Shown here: positions 45,381 to 57,878 of the stretch, in pieces | How positions within the stretch are numbered: position 1 is the first letter of the stretch | Layout: every line of letters begins with the position of its first letter | Origin: Isoetes taiwanensis | Lineage: Eukaryota; Streptophyta; Lycopodiopsida; Isoetales; Isoetaceae | Length of the DNA stretch: 64,000 nucleotides | Assembly: GCA_021234155.1 (NCBI GenBank) | Contig: JAJEKV010000027.1 | Location: 9,151,448-9,215,447, forward strand | Direction: 5' to 3' | Program-made: the position numbers and the translations under genes | The notes under the pieces: model-generated | What the model was told of the DNA's origin: nothing | What the model saw: only the letters and a program-made list of their open reading frames with translations | Database searches by the model: none

Positions 45381-46339
45381 ATTAATTTCATGTGTAGTTA
45401 AGATTAATCTACGCATGCAGCCTATGCTAGGTATGGGTTGCATGCGTATTTACCGATGATGGGACCACTACGGTGATCTCTAGGACGTGGTGTAATGTCA
45501 ATGTAGGTATGCCGCGGTTCCGCTTGGATGAGTGGAAGGTAGATTAAAAAGTCTACTTCCGTCCCACGGAAGTAGACGACCTCGAGAGATAAGACGTCAT
45601 TCAGGAATGCATTGATAGGAAAGCACCTCTAGTCAATGCCTACGAGAAGGACCCTATCCTTCACGCCCAAATACGGGAAGGACCCTATCCCCCACGTCTC
45701 AGGCAACTAAAGGTGTAGGCATGAGCGGCATATAGGCATTATAGGGCGCTGTCTTCACGGCCACGATGGAAGAAGCATCCTCTTCCTACGCCGGGAGATT
45801 AGTCATGCATTCATGTAGATAGATGGGGTGGTTCCCTTATAACTAACTTTACATTAATATTATAGCGTGGTGTGAATCCAGGAGGCCAATGAGAACGAAG
45901 AACCGGCGGGGAGTTGCACCACGAGCACTTGTATAGATAGTTCTAGAGTAGTTGTGATTTCTACCATTGAAACTAATCGCTTAAATCTTGTGTAAGCTAG
46001 TAAGTATGTAATTATAAGATATTGTAAAATCAATGCAGGATTTCAAGGTGCAAAGACTTGCAACACAAATTTTATTATAACGTGTTGCAAGGGATGAAGA
46101 GTACCTTGGAAGTGTAAATTTTGTATGAAATTGATAAACTTTGATAAACTTAAATGTTGTATTAAGTAAGGTTAGTAATTACCTTGCGCTGATTAAGTTA
46201 TGAAGTGATAAGTTAATTGGATAATGAAATAGTACAGTAATGTCTTAAACATTACCCTAGAGTAATTCTAATAATTGTATATTGCATGCATCAAGTTGGT
46301 TGCAGGACAGGAAGATCCCAAGGTGGGGAGAACCCACGA

Positions 46340-46373
46340 TGCTGCGGACAGCATCATTTCAAGGTGGGGAGAA
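46340..46373 (+). promoter_or_regulatory. Stem-loop and polypurine tract of D
   Basis: GATGCTG, loop CGGA, CAGCATC, then TTTCAAGGTGGGGAGAA directly before the LTR TGTGACG at 46374. It has the same layout as element B, with different but complementary stem bases. Confidence 0.8.
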
Positions 46374-47991
46374 TGTGACGTTCCAGCCGCGATATCACGG
46401 TCCTAAGGCGTATCTTTCGTACTACCTTTGTCACGCCGCATACCGCCATCATCTCGATTGGCGTGTCATGCGCCGACGTGTAGCCGAGCAAGTAGCACCC
46501 TAGGGGGCAACTTGCAAGGTGTGTGCATTTAATTATGGGCACATTTGCTCATGTGCACACTTATCCATGTGTGTGTCAATGTGTACACATTTATCCATGT
46601 GGATATCCTAGGCCACTTATTTAATATAAGTGGGGCCACATTCAATTATCCCACATGCCTAGATGGGATAATGGGAACCCTAGCCTAACCCTTTGTCTAT
46701 ATAGGTTAAGGAAACCCTAACTTGCCATTTTCGTCCATAGGGTTTTAGAGCTCTGTTTTGCTTGCTCCAGGAGTCAAAACCGCCTCCCGCTCTGTCCATG
46801 AAGCGATTTGACTCATTAGTCTTCCCTTCTAGCTCCATTTTCGAGCAGTTCAGCAGGATGGTCGAGTTCAGGGCAGGAGGAGCCCAAGGATCAGGGTATT
46901 TAGTCAATTTAATAGCCTAAACCGTCTTCCAATCATTGTATCGATGGGTTTAGCCTATTAAATTGCCCATAGCAAACCATTTAGATTCCCGGATACGGAC
47001 TCTAACTAAAGAACCTAACTCTATGATATAGATTAGATCTAGTTCTTTAGTTCTTCTGTGATGTATATGGATGATGTATCTCTGTGAACTCATTGTATTG
47101 GGAAGGGGGGTAGAGACCTCAAGCCTGGTAGTTGATGCTCCTAGTTAGCCTCTCTAGCACACTGTAGATTTGGCCTGTGTACAAGAGCCACACCTGATTG
47201 TGGGTGAAGGGGCCGGGCCCGGCTTATAAGGAGGTTCGTGTGTTACGACTCTTGAGCGATCCCTCCGGTGTGTAAGGCCCTACCAGGGGATCACTTTGTG
47301 GACTAGGTCTAATGGCTTGCCACCGAGTGTGGGTAAGGCATGGGCTCGACACCCGTGGAGTGATGCGTCACTCTCCATTGGGTTCAAGTCGAATAAGGGC
47401 GGTGGCCCTCTAGTCACCTTGAGTCAGCATATAGATCTCTAGAGGGAGTGATCCCTACCGCCCCATCGGGCGGGGAGATGCAACCCGGGGAATAGCCCCT
47501 TTGGCTATGCATCCCGTGAGGGCTACTGATCAAGTCCCAACACTCTTCAACCTACTCGCAAAGTGTGCACGGGAGGGGCGGATGGAGTGGACTACCCTAA
47601 GCCATGTTCTCATGCCCGGCCAAATCCATTGCCATGAATTACATGCGCAATGAACTCTGGAGACCCAAGCCGTCGGTCATTCCCTTGAGTCCGAGCCTTG
47701 GGTAGGATTCCCCATGTGATGTACTTGATCTTTGTCTATCTGCAGATATGTGATGAGCCATCCTTGAGATGGTTATGTGATGTTGATGTTGTATACCGAC
47801 ATGTATGTTTACGCTTCAGCCTAGGTAGGCCCCGAGGAAGGCGGGGGTAAATGACCCCTTCATTCTTCCCACTGGAACTCATCAGGGTTGCAGTGATACG
47901 TGGAGGGCCCTGTATCAGTATGGAGCTGGTATGGGGATGAACTCCTGTTTGTATACGGTGCGGGCACCGTATATGAGTAGGGGACGTCACA
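46374..47991 (+). repeat. LTR of D
   Basis: 1618 bp, TGTGACGTTCC...GGGGACGTCACA, with TATATA at 46698. It is co-linear with the C LTRs but lacks their duplicated ATTAATGTG block. Both termini are intact. Confidence 0.88.
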
Positions 47992-48735
47992 AAGCACAGC
48001 TAATAGTACAATGCAAAAAATCCTCCAGTCTATTCCATAGGAAGCTCGATAACAGCTATGACGAGACAAGGCATGCTTCCAATGTTTCCGACCAGGCCAC
48101 CGAATGCAGGACTGCCCTTATGTCACATAAGCAGCACAGGCAACACTGGCTGAGGTGGAATGGGAGGAGCTGACACCTTTCTGTGACCTGCCATCCCTTG
48201 CTGAGGAAGAGGCGAAAGATTATATACAAGGTGGGTCTCATATTTTTGCTGCTATTGAGACAGGTCAGGCCGACAGTCAACCTAGTGTCATCTCTATGGT
48301 GGGTAAAATTGACAGCAAACCTTTTATTATTCTCATGGACATGGGTAATATGCATAACTTTGCATCACCTAGGTTGGCAGAAATCTTGCAGCTAAAACCA
48401 TTGAAATCCAAGCCACGACCTGTTACATTGGCTAGTGGGGCTATGCGCCACACCCAAGGTCGTCGTATTAACTTTAATATCCAATTACCGGAGCATCTGT
48501 TGCTCTGGGAGCAGAGATCATGAATATTGGCAAATATGACTTGATTGTGGGGATGGAGTTTTTAGCAGCTGCAAAGGCCAACATAGATTGTGAAAAGCGC
48601 GAGGTTACCTTTAATGCAGCAAATGGGCCCGTGTCACCATAACAGGTAATGCAGTTAACTCCATCATGTAGTATATGTCTTTGAGACGGCTGAAAAGGCT
48701 ATCCGACGTAGCCAGGTTGCTTGCATTGAAAAAAA
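47992..48735 (+). pseudogene. Gag end and aspartic protease fragment of a C-type element
   Basis: Gag-like tail (SHKQHRQHWLRWN) then protease: VISMVGKIDSKPFIILMDMG with Met in the active-site triplet (D-M-G), MHNFASPRLAEILQLKPLKS, RPVTLASGAM and, in the next frame, IGKYDLIVGMEFLAAAKA. The stop is near 48640. It abuts the D LTR without a primer-binding site, so it is a deletion product or an independent fragment. It ends at an A12 run (48729). Confidence 0.78.
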
Positions 48736-49163
48736 AAAAATGGTGGGCGCATATTTCGGCGCCGAGGACATTTTGAACATTCCAAATTGAATTTAAAAAC
48801 TGCAATATGTCATCGGCGCCAATTTTGCTCCTGAGCCAAATTGGTGACGTTGATGGTCCGTCTAAACTAAACAAAGTCACACAATGGAACAAAAATCAGC
48901 TCAATCCGAGTTTCCTCGAGAAAGTTATGGCCTTCGGAAGTAAGGGACTTTATTCAGACAAAAAAAACCTAACATATTTTACCTTAGTACTTTAAAATTT
49001 CGCCCTAACTATCCCGTTCTCACCTAGTTAACCGAAATCATTCTACCTATGGTTTTCTAGGTACCCCCATGTTAAAAACTTTCCCTTACTACTAAACGGT
49101 CTAACGAGTTAGAGCATGGCTAATGCAATGATCTGATCCACCAAAATCATGCTCTGATACCAT
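48736..49163 (-). other. Leader-like sequence after the E LTR
   Basis: On the minus strand the LTR end is followed by ATGGTATCAGAGCATG (tRNA-Met type PBS, about 49148-49163) and ~400 bp of AT-rich sequence with no frame. A 5' leader of an E-type element is the best reading. Confidence 0.6.
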
Positions 49164-50955
49164 TGTGACGATCCTCGAACCTATATGATGCTTCCATCGT
49201 ATAAACATGGGAAATTCCCCTCCCATGGCGACCTCATCACCACAGAAGGGCCCTCCGTTTACCTCAGACCACTTGTGATGGCCAAGTGTCCGAGTGAAGG
49301 ACACGGATATGTCAATTGTCGCACGCCTTCTATGGGAACCCTATATAGCAGAAGCGTACATACAAGTTAGCACCTAGCACACAATACATAAAATAATATG
49401 CCACCTCGAAGGGTGGCCCATCCATCAATAATACACACATCATAACAATAGGAAAACCACAATAAATGCATCAGAAAAAAAAATAAATAAAAAATAAAAA
49501 CAAAAAAATAAATGCATCAGAAATGAAGGATCTAAGCCCAGGCACGGACTCGATGGTGTCAATTCATCGGCAAGGCCTCCGGATGTCAATAGATAGAATA
49601 ATGACAGTAGTGTTGGCTGGCATAGAACAATGGCTAGATAGTCCATTCCAGCCGCCCCTCCTGTGCACAATTTGCAGATAGGCTGAATCATGCTATGGCG
49701 TGGTTGTAGCCTTCCGGAGACACAATCTCATGGAGTCACCCTATGAGACTACTCTGGGTTATAGCTCCTCGGTCCAATGAGGCAGGGAAAGGAGGAATCG
49801 CTTCCTGAAGCATGGTGCTTCTATGGGTGGCTGGAGATTGTGGACCCACTGGTGACCAAGCATCTGTACCCGACTTGAACCTCCCAAAATCCATAGGCCA
49901 TCCCAATGCGCCCATCGAGCCCAGGACGTCCCGATAGGCACGTATCTTGCCACCCATTGGTATCAGACTCATATCTGGCCCATATGCAATGACCGACTAT
50001 GGACCCAGCCACTCTAGGGAGCCTTGTAGCCACGCTAGGCAAGTTCTAACTAGGAGCATCTCTATTCCTAGATAGCTTTTAGGTCTCTACCCCCTTCAAC
50101 CCATACAATCATGGGAGAACAATCATATACAAATCATCCATCATGATCTCAAATAGAACATAGAATAGAGTCTAATCATCCATCTATTCATACAAAGGTT
50201 AGATTGGAATATAAGCTACCTAAAGACTAACCTGTCTCTTGGCTGGACCCGTTATCCTGAAGAACGTCCATGATTTAAGGCTGGTTACAGTGTTCAAGCA
50301 GCTCCTCCTAATTAGGTTAATTAGCTTAATTAACCTATGATCATTTAGCATAGCTAACATAAACCCCTTTTAAATTTAGCCCCTAATGCCCCATGATGGT
50401 CCAAACGTACCTTTAAGTCTCTACCCCCTTTAACTCATACACACAGGAGGAACAAAAATAGAGAATAATCATATACAAATCATCCATCATAATTCCAAAT
50501 AGAACATAGAATAGAGTCTAATCATCCATCTATTCATACAAGGGTTAAATTGGAATACAAACTACGTAAAGACTAACTTGTCTCTTGGCTGGACCCGTTA
50601 TCCTGAAGAACATCCATGATTCAAGGCTGGTTACAGTGTTCACGCAGCTCCTCCCTTCTCCAATCTTCCCCAAATTGATTTGGGGCAGAATTGGGGGTGG
50701 AGGCGCAACTTGCCCTCCCTCCCCCTTTCTCGGCCAATTGATTTGGGCCAAGTGGCTCCTCCTAATTACTCATACTAATTAATAATATTAATTATCCTAA
50801 TTAGGTTAATTAACTTAATTAACCTATGATAATCTAGCATAGCTAATATAAACCCCTTTTAAAATCGGCCCCTAATGCCCCATGATGGTCCAAACATGCC
50901 TGGTGATGCGCCATAGTATTGATACGTATAGCGTATAATTATATATAACGTCACA
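49164..50955 (-). repeat. LTR of element E
   Basis: 1792 bp with TGTGACG/CGTCACA ends, on the minus strand between a polypurine tract (50956-50975) and a PBS (49148-49163). Part is duplicated in tandem: 50080-50401 repeats as 50411-50896, and the second copy holds an extra ~100 bp. Confidence 0.82.
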
Positions 50956-52377
50956 TTCCACCCCCCTTGAAATAATGTTGTCCTCAATATTGAAGATTAA
51001 GTGGTAAATTTATGTAACAATTATCAAGTAATGAAAATACCAACATACATACTTTATCATATAATAAGATAAGATAAGAGTTTTTTATCGTCCACGAGAA
51101 CCCAATCGGGTTATGGGACCAGAACAAAGGAGGAGGGTATGAGCCCCCAATAAAACATAAGGCCTAAGCCCCAACAAAACACGACATGGGGACTAAGCCC
51201 CGTGACAAAATACCAAAGAAATAACAGAAGGAACTAATGTGTGTTGAAAGCACTATGAATATTCCAGCCAAGGGTTCGTAGGCCACTGGCCGCGAATGAT
51301 AGCCGTGCCTTCCCTATAAACTGCCCACTTATTCTGCAGCCGAGCCTCTCGGACTTTACACAACTCCCCCCGTCGCCTAGTCAACTGTATCGGGGAGAGA
51401 TCCTCCTGAACAAAGAAACTTGTATTCTTCAAATGGCTGCCATCCTAGAGCACATACAGTCTGTCCTGAGAGGTACTGAAGTGCATGACCATATGACGAG
51501 GTCGATCCGGTCTCTGGGCCCCAATTCGCCAGGCTATGGCGAAACTGAGCTGCTGAATGTGCATAATATCTGTGAAAAATGTTTATGGCTTGCGCAATTT
51601 CTGAGCAAGAATCTGTTTCAGGTTATAATCAGTATCTGAAGGAATTGCTTACCTTCCATTATGACAGTAGGGGCAAACATTGTCTGTTCCAAGGCAGGCG
51701 ATAACATATCATGTTCTGGTGGTGAGAGCTATGGGCTCAATTGGTCTCTAATTTCAAGAAACTGCTTTAGAAGGTCCCCGCTGGATGCACTAGGATTTTT
51801 ACCTCGACTCTGTCTGGTCATGGCGTGGAACTGTGCAAGCGAGCCCGCTACTTGCTATTCTGGGGTTCCCTTCTTGGATCTAAATGGGTCCTAATTAGAA
51901 AAGGTTACAGAAAAATCATAAATGATCAAAGTTTTGGACCGGAGTCCTTCCACACTATAGACATATCACAACAAAGATAAGATGCACGACAAGAAGGTCC
52001 TCAGTGGACCATAAAGGAACACACATAACAAAATAGAATATGGCCCCCAAAGTGAGCCTCAGAGAACTGCAGATGTCGTTGTATGCACTACTCACTTGCA
52101 GGATTATAGTACATATTAGTACTTAATATAATTATGTAAAGTTGTAGTTGAAGGGACCACCCCCTTGAACAATATGATGCCTGGGGCTTGCAATTCGTCT
52201 CGGCATAAGGAAGGGCAATATTCCCATTATAGCCGTAGGCAATTGCATCCTAATATGCCTATATGATAACCCCTTAGGATGCATCTAAACCCAAACCCCT
52301 GCATGATCCTTGCTGGATCTAATACTGAACTACTTACCATTGGAGTTGGAGTCGATAGCATCGTGGATAGTCCGACC
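50956..52377 (-). other. Element E 3' UTR with stem-loop and polypurine tract
   Basis: Non-coding. At the LTR end (minus strand): AATATTG, loop AGGA, CAACATT, then TTTCAAGGGGGGTGGAA, the same module as in B and D. The rest shows no credible frame. Confidence 0.7.
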
Positions 52378-53166
52378 CTAACATTGTCGCATAAAGTTGG
52401 GATAAGCCTTATCAAGATCCTGCTCAAGGACCCAAATAGCATCCTCTATTGGCAAATGTTTCCACTTATCCAAACACTGCAATATTTGGGTTCTTCTCAT
52501 TTGCTTCTATGATCTATCGAGAAGAGCTTCTGGAACAATTTCCAATTGTTCGTCTGTCATCTCCAAAAGTGTCGGTGTATCCAAGATCTCATGAGGATCC
52601 GGGGTATGCTTCTTCAAAACGCTTACATGAAAAACTTTATGGACTTTAAGATGTGCAGGCAAATTCAACTTATAAGCTTGAGGACCTATCCGTTGAATTA
52701 TCTCGAAAGGTCCTGCCCATCGTGGTGCCAGTTTCTTGCAATTGCCAATCTTGAGCTTGGCCTCCTTAACCTTGATCTTCAACCATACCGAATCACCAAC
52801 TTGAAATTTGCATGGCGTCCGGTGCTTGTCGGCAATATTCTTTTGTCGACTTCGCGCTGCTAATAAATACCCTCGGACTTCTTCTACCAAGGCCTGCATA
52901 TTCGTGAGCAATTTCTGTGAGATCGCCACCTTGGAAACTAAGTTATGCCATGTGTCTGGAGTGAGGCATTAGTAGCCATACGTAATCATAAAGGGAGACA
53001 TCCTTGAAGATTCCTGCTTAGTGCTATTATAAGCAAATTCTACCAAATGAATATAGTCTGCCCACTGTGATTGTTTATTCCAGACATAAATCCGTAGCAT
53101 ATCCTGAATAATGCAGTTGGTACACTCCGACTGGCCATCTGTCTGAGGGTGATATGCGGTATTCAT
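52378..53166 (-). pseudogene. Element E integrase C-terminus and chromodomain
   Basis: NTAYHPQTDGQSECTN (Glu of DDE kept; Cys where TERTNR is usual), VEFAYNSTKQESSRM, then TAA at 52969-52971 where CAA fits (YGY-CLTPDTW). The frame continues VRGYLLAARSRQKN, VGDSVWLKIKVKEAKL, RWAGPFEIIQRIGP, then TAG at 52507-52509, then ILQCLDKWKHLPIEDAIWVL (chromodomain) and a stop at 52378-52380. CGT-to-TGT and CAA-to-TAA changes point to cytosine deamination. Confidence 0.88.
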
Positions 53167-53176
53167 GGAGAGCTTA

Positions 53177-53318
53177 TTTCCACCTTGAGGGTGATGCTGT
53201 TTATTTCCACCTTGAGGGTGATGCTATTTATCTCCACCTTGAGGGTGATGCTATTTATTTCCACCTTGAGGGTGACGCATAATTGTTTTCCACCCACTGG
53301 GTGATGCTTCTCCACCTT
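53177..53318. repeat. 27-bp tandem array at the truncated end of E
   Basis: Four copies of a 27-bp unit containing CCACCTTGAGGGTGATGC start at 53180, 53207, 53234 and 53261, with a degenerate fifth at 53290. On the minus strand the unit reads CAGCATCACCCTCAAGGTGG, close to the stem-loop/polypurine module (CAGCATCATTTCAAGGTGG) of D. Confidence 0.85.
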
Positions 53319-53920
53319 TTTGCGTGCTGCTTTTTATGTTTCTAATTTGCTCTTCTTTGCAGGTTTTTGATTGTGTGGCTTGCCTTGTCCCTGCCATGCA
53401 TGGTAGTTTTTCTAACCATTCACGGGTATTTTTTGGGTTCATTTGAGTTGCTGCAGGTTTTCCGCGGTCTTCTGGGGTCCTGCTCTATTTGTGTTCGCCA
53501 TCAACCCACCTTTTCGGCTCTCTAGGCAACACATTCGGGGATTCTGCCGTCTTCTGGGGTCCTGCTATATTTTTGTTCGCCATCAATCCATCTCCTTCAG
53601 TTTTCCAGGAAACACATTCAAGGTTGTTGGCGACCATTTCTCATTAGGGTTTTCCTCGAAAACCCGAAAGGGCGGGGTTTTTTATCCCGGTGAGAAGTTG
53701 TCGCCATTACCCTTCTATATTGCCTGTGCACATTTCTTTTTACGGGGTAGTCCGATATTGTTGCCAGTTTTGTGTCTCTCGCGAGTCCCTTCCCAGAATT
53801 TATGACATTGATATGTGAAGCAATGACCATACATATCACAGCCTACAAGAACAAGGTGCAAAGCACTGTGGATTGCCCCCAAAATGCTATTATGAATAAA
53901 GCTTTATAAATGTATCTTCA
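53319..53920 (+). other. Unclassified DNA with an ~80-bp direct duplication
   Basis: 53462-53540 and 53545-53622 are imperfect tandem copies (GTCTTCTGGGGTCCTGCT...TTCGCCATCAA). A 120-codon frame (53443-53805) spans both but looks like chance. Pieces such as TTTTTATCCCGGTGAGAAG look like a retroelement leader. There is no firm assignment. Confidence 0.45.
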
Positions 53921-53921
53921 T

Positions 53922-54118
53922 GCGTCTGGTCGTTTAGTCTAGTGGTAATACACTAGGTCTAGCAACTATAGGTCTCGAGTTTGAGACCGCCCAGAATCGC
54001 ACTTTGAACTATTGGGTGTCAAAACCCACAGACGCAATGTAAAGTGGTTGGGGGCAGGGCCCAACAAAGCAATGTAGTGTGGTCACATGTCCAGTTGGAT
54101 GCTGCCTAGTGATGTGAC
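53922..54118 (+). mobile_element. tRNA-derived SINE
   Basis: RNA polymerase III promoter boxes are recognisable: box A TAGTCTAGTGG (53935-53945) and box B AGTTTGAGACC (53978-53988), 32 bases apart, followed by a non-tRNA body. It does not fold as a complete tRNA. The 3' limit is uncertain. Confidence 0.6.
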
Positions 54119-55608
54119 GTTAAAATACTATCTATCTATTATTTAAATTATTTAATTATTTTGAAAGTAGTATAGGAACATGGATGAATCATTTCATTGC
54201 ATATGTCTTTGTTTTTTCAAGGCAAAGAGGTAAGTGGCCAATATCACGAAGATGTTGTTTTTCTATTCTGATCTCGTGTTGACAATTCATGTGTATTTTT
54301 TTTGTTTTGTTAAGGGTGATGCGTAACTTTTTTTTTTGATGTTTAGATGTAGATTTTGAACATTATTTATTAGCATGTGTTTGTGTTGAATGGTTAAGTC
54401 CTTTGAGGTGTAGGGTTCGACTTAGTGTTGAATAACATGAGTAACATATGGGATTTGAATTTTTAAAATCACGTAAAAGTAAATCATTTATATAAAAGTG
54501 TCTAGTTTTGCTTTAAAAGCAAAGATTTCTACAATTATTAAAACGATGAAAAGCTCATAGACGAGTGTTGATTGTCTAGTTGTTTTCGTACTTTCGATGA
54601 TTACGCTTTGCACAATTGATTTTGAATATCCCCTGTTGGATTTTGTTGAGATACTCGTTCACGGAATTTTAGTGGCGATGTCATCATTTCATTATACAAT
54701 TCTCCATCGTCCATTCCATATGCTTTGTCAAGGAGTTCATTTCGGAAGAGTGCTTTGTATACTTTGCCTCAGATCGTAGAGATGGAACTAGCAAGTGTTG
54801 GTACTGGCATATGTGAGATTTAAAGCAGGTTGCTTTTCGTTTGAATTTGTTGCTTCATTTAAAAGAATGGGATTGGAATGTAGAACTTAAAATTAGTCCA
54901 ATGTGTTAGTACATCTTGGTGCCAGCAAATCAAGCAAGATCGTTGTGTATATGCATTGTGAGCATTAATTGTACTTCTATAACATAATTCTAGCGTGACA
55001 ATTCTTGGAACAGGTATGTACAATATAGCTAAAAGAAACTCCATTAGAGATTCCATCTCAACGTTATACAATGTATAGTAGAATAAGGTGCTAATTGTAG
55101 ACTCTAGACATTTGGATAATGACAAAAATCGAAATAATAGTTTGGGTCTTCAACAAATAATATATTCATGACATGTGGTCTAGGTATACAGGCATTTCCA
55201 AACGACCAACTGCATAGCCATTGAAAACAATTTCCAAAATCTAACTGCGCACAGCCTTTATCACCCAAGTCTTACAAAACTAGCGTTATACTTCTACTTT
55301 TGCATATTTGGCTAAGAAGATGAGATAGGTAACCTTTAGGCAGCATCGAGATGGTTACCATCATTCGTGTTATGTATAGAATGGACTTCAATAGTGCTAG
55401 TATTACTTGCAAAATTCATAAATGTTGCGTGTACTTGACAACGTTGATGGATGTGATTGATCAGAGCTGGGCAGTTGAATATGACATTGTGAAGAATGTT
55501 TTGAACGTGCTCTCCTCTTCCAAGAACTTGATGCAATATCATCTTCTGTACTCATATTGAGCTCAATATTATTGATGGATCTTGGACAAACATTTTGATC
55601 ATGAGTAG
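54119..55608. other. AT-rich DNA without recognisable features
   Basis: No coding frame, element end or long repeat could be supported here on either strand. Confidence 0.6.
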
Positions 55609-55734
55609 CATCCATGAAGTTTACATGGTCTTGCAAGCTTCAAAAGTATTAAACATTGCAAAGTGCGTGAAATCATGTATAGCATCCATGAAGTTTACAT
55701 GGTCTTGAAATCTGCAAAAGTATTAAATATTGCA
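55609..55734. repeat. 54-bp direct repeat with 18-bp spacer
   Basis: AGCATCCATGAAGTTTACAT at 55609 and 55681 begins two ~54-bp copies, both ending ATATTGCA/ACATTGCA. Confidence 0.8.
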
Positions 55735-55847
55735 TACCTGTTATGTGTATTTCCATCCACAACATGTTGTTCAGCACATTGGTGAACGTTCATATCAACA
55801 TTCACGTCATGAATACCATTTGGTGATGCTACAAGAGGATGTTTGTG

Positions 55848-55995
55848 ATGCTCCCTGAACATATACGGCGCTCCGGACGTATACATACGGGGACTTTCCC
55901 CTCCCACGGCAACCAATTCGCCATGAGCAGGGCCCTCCGTCTAAATCGGACCATCTATGAAAAGATGCCCAATTCTAATGGGGATTTGACCTTCC
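55848..55995 (-). repeat. LTR-end fragment of the E family
   Basis: Plus strand TGTGATGCTCCCTGAAC then GGGGACTTTCCCCTCCCACG and GGGCCCTCCGT, parallel to the PBS-side ends of the LTRs at 49164 and 61146. It is truncated where chloroplast-like DNA begins. Confidence 0.65.
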
Positions 55996-56225
55996 ATTCA
56001 CTCGTGGGATCCGGGCGGTCCAGGGGGGCCAGTCATTCATGGCTCCTCTCTTCCCGAGAATCCATATATCTCTTATCAGTGTATGGATAGCTATCTCTCG
56101 AGCACAGGTTGAAGTTCAGCCAAGATGTGAAAAATGGAGCACCTAATAACGCATCTTCATGGAGCAGGAACTACGAGATCACCCACGGAAGTCTTTCATT
56201 CCGGGGTGACGGAGGGATCGTATCA

Positions 56226-56627
<402 letters not shown>

Positions 56628-56874
56628 TTAGAACGGAGAAGCATCCGCCGACCAATGGATCACCCTAGAATAACAATGATTCTTATAAGAATCGTATCAC
56701 TTTTTATTAAAAACAAATAGGTTCAACTGATGTTATTCAGTTGAGAATTTGCACCTACTCGAATCTTCCGGGGACATGCAAAAAGTGATAAAAAATCTCG
56801 TCGTTGATTAGGAGTAGTAAAATGAATTTTAGAATCATTTTGATATGAGTGTTATACATCAGATGAATCTCCAA

Positions 56875-57074
56875 CCAACCATGTTAGCTTCTTCCGCTGA
56901 CATAAAAACATCTCTTTCCATATCTTCAGAGACTACCCATAAAGGTTTTCCTGTTCTTTGTACATAAATTTTAGTAACGCAGTCGCGAAGTTTCAACATC
57001 TCTTCTGCTTCCACAAGACATTCTCCCGCTTGTCCATCATAGAAAGAACTACCGGGTTGATGAATCATCACCCT
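56875..57074 (-). pseudogene. clpP: Chloroplast clpP fragment (Clp protease proteolytic subunit)
   Basis: The frame [60 protein letters not shown] is the C-terminal third of ClpP, including the conserved active-site His of MIHQP. Immediately upstream is TTTATTAATAG, the end of plastid clpP intron 2. The match ends at EEA, after which unrelated sequence follows. Confidence 0.9.
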
Positions 57075-57152
57075 ATTAATAAATGCTTATTTACTTTTTA
57101 TTCTTTCTTAAAAATGAATAATATAGTAATGATATTTTCTCTATGTCGTGTC

Positions 57153-57259
57153 TCCTCCCCTCATCCCAATTCTTGTATTTCCTAACATGAGATGGACACC
57201 CCCCCGGTTGCTGCCCAGAACACCTCCCCTCATCCCAATTCTTGCATTTCCTAACATGA
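57153..57259. repeat. 37-bp direct repeat
   Basis: CCTCCCCTCATCCCAATTCT...CCTAACATGA occurs at 57153-57191 and 57223-57259, differing at one base. Confidence 0.8.
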
Positions 57260-57878
57260 CAATTGCTCTTTATTATGTACACAAACTGACAGCGGAATGA
57301 GGTTGACACGTCTCTATGGTGGAAATATTGACAGAAAAAGAGATTACTGTTCAAAAGTTAGAAGAGATCATTAGAAAACAATGAAAGTTAGCATGAATGT
57401 TCTCTCGTGGAATGCACTTCTCGCATGGCCAAGAGGATCGTCATAAAGGTAGGTATGCCAGGCTTTGCATTTATGTTAGCATATATTGGTGATGTAATCC
57501 ATGTGAAAACAACTCCACACAACAATTAAAAAAAAAAATACAACTCCTCAATAGCTTGGATATTCAACAGCTTAAGTGCACCAGAAGGTTTTGTTGATCC
57601 AAAGAAGAAAACAGAAGAAAACTTGCACACAAATCTAAGCCTAAGACTGAGTTAATAAAGCCATATATTGGAAATGGCCTAGAAAGGAACACCGGGAACA
57701 CTCTGTACCACTTGAAGTTCACAGCTAGAATGGATTGGGGTTTAAGATTGGGGTCAGCAAAAACACATAAGATTTAGAGATGCCAGAGATTTAGACAAAA
57801 CAAACCCTGTGCTTGTGCTGGAATGCAGACATAGGTAAACCGGTTAACCAAAACATGGAGACAACTCAAAAGCTTGCA
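57260..57878. other. DNA without recognisable features
   Basis: Short chance frames only. Nothing assignable. Confidence 0.55.

Larger units (their letters stand above)
45107..47991 (+). mobile_element. Rearranged 3' part of a C-type element (D)
   Basis: Order: a scrap of 3' UTR (45107-45160, matching 46255-46300), an integrase fragment, the 3' UTR, a stem-loop/polypurine tract and a complete LTR. It lacks everything upstream of the integrase C-terminus. Confidence 0.8.

Noticed and set aside
52546-52863. Plus-strand 105-codon frame
   Set aside because: Shadow of the element E integrase on the minus strand.
53443-53805. 120-codon frame with repeated segments
   Set aside because: The repeat is a DNA duplication, and the protein has no recognisable family or composition of a real gene.
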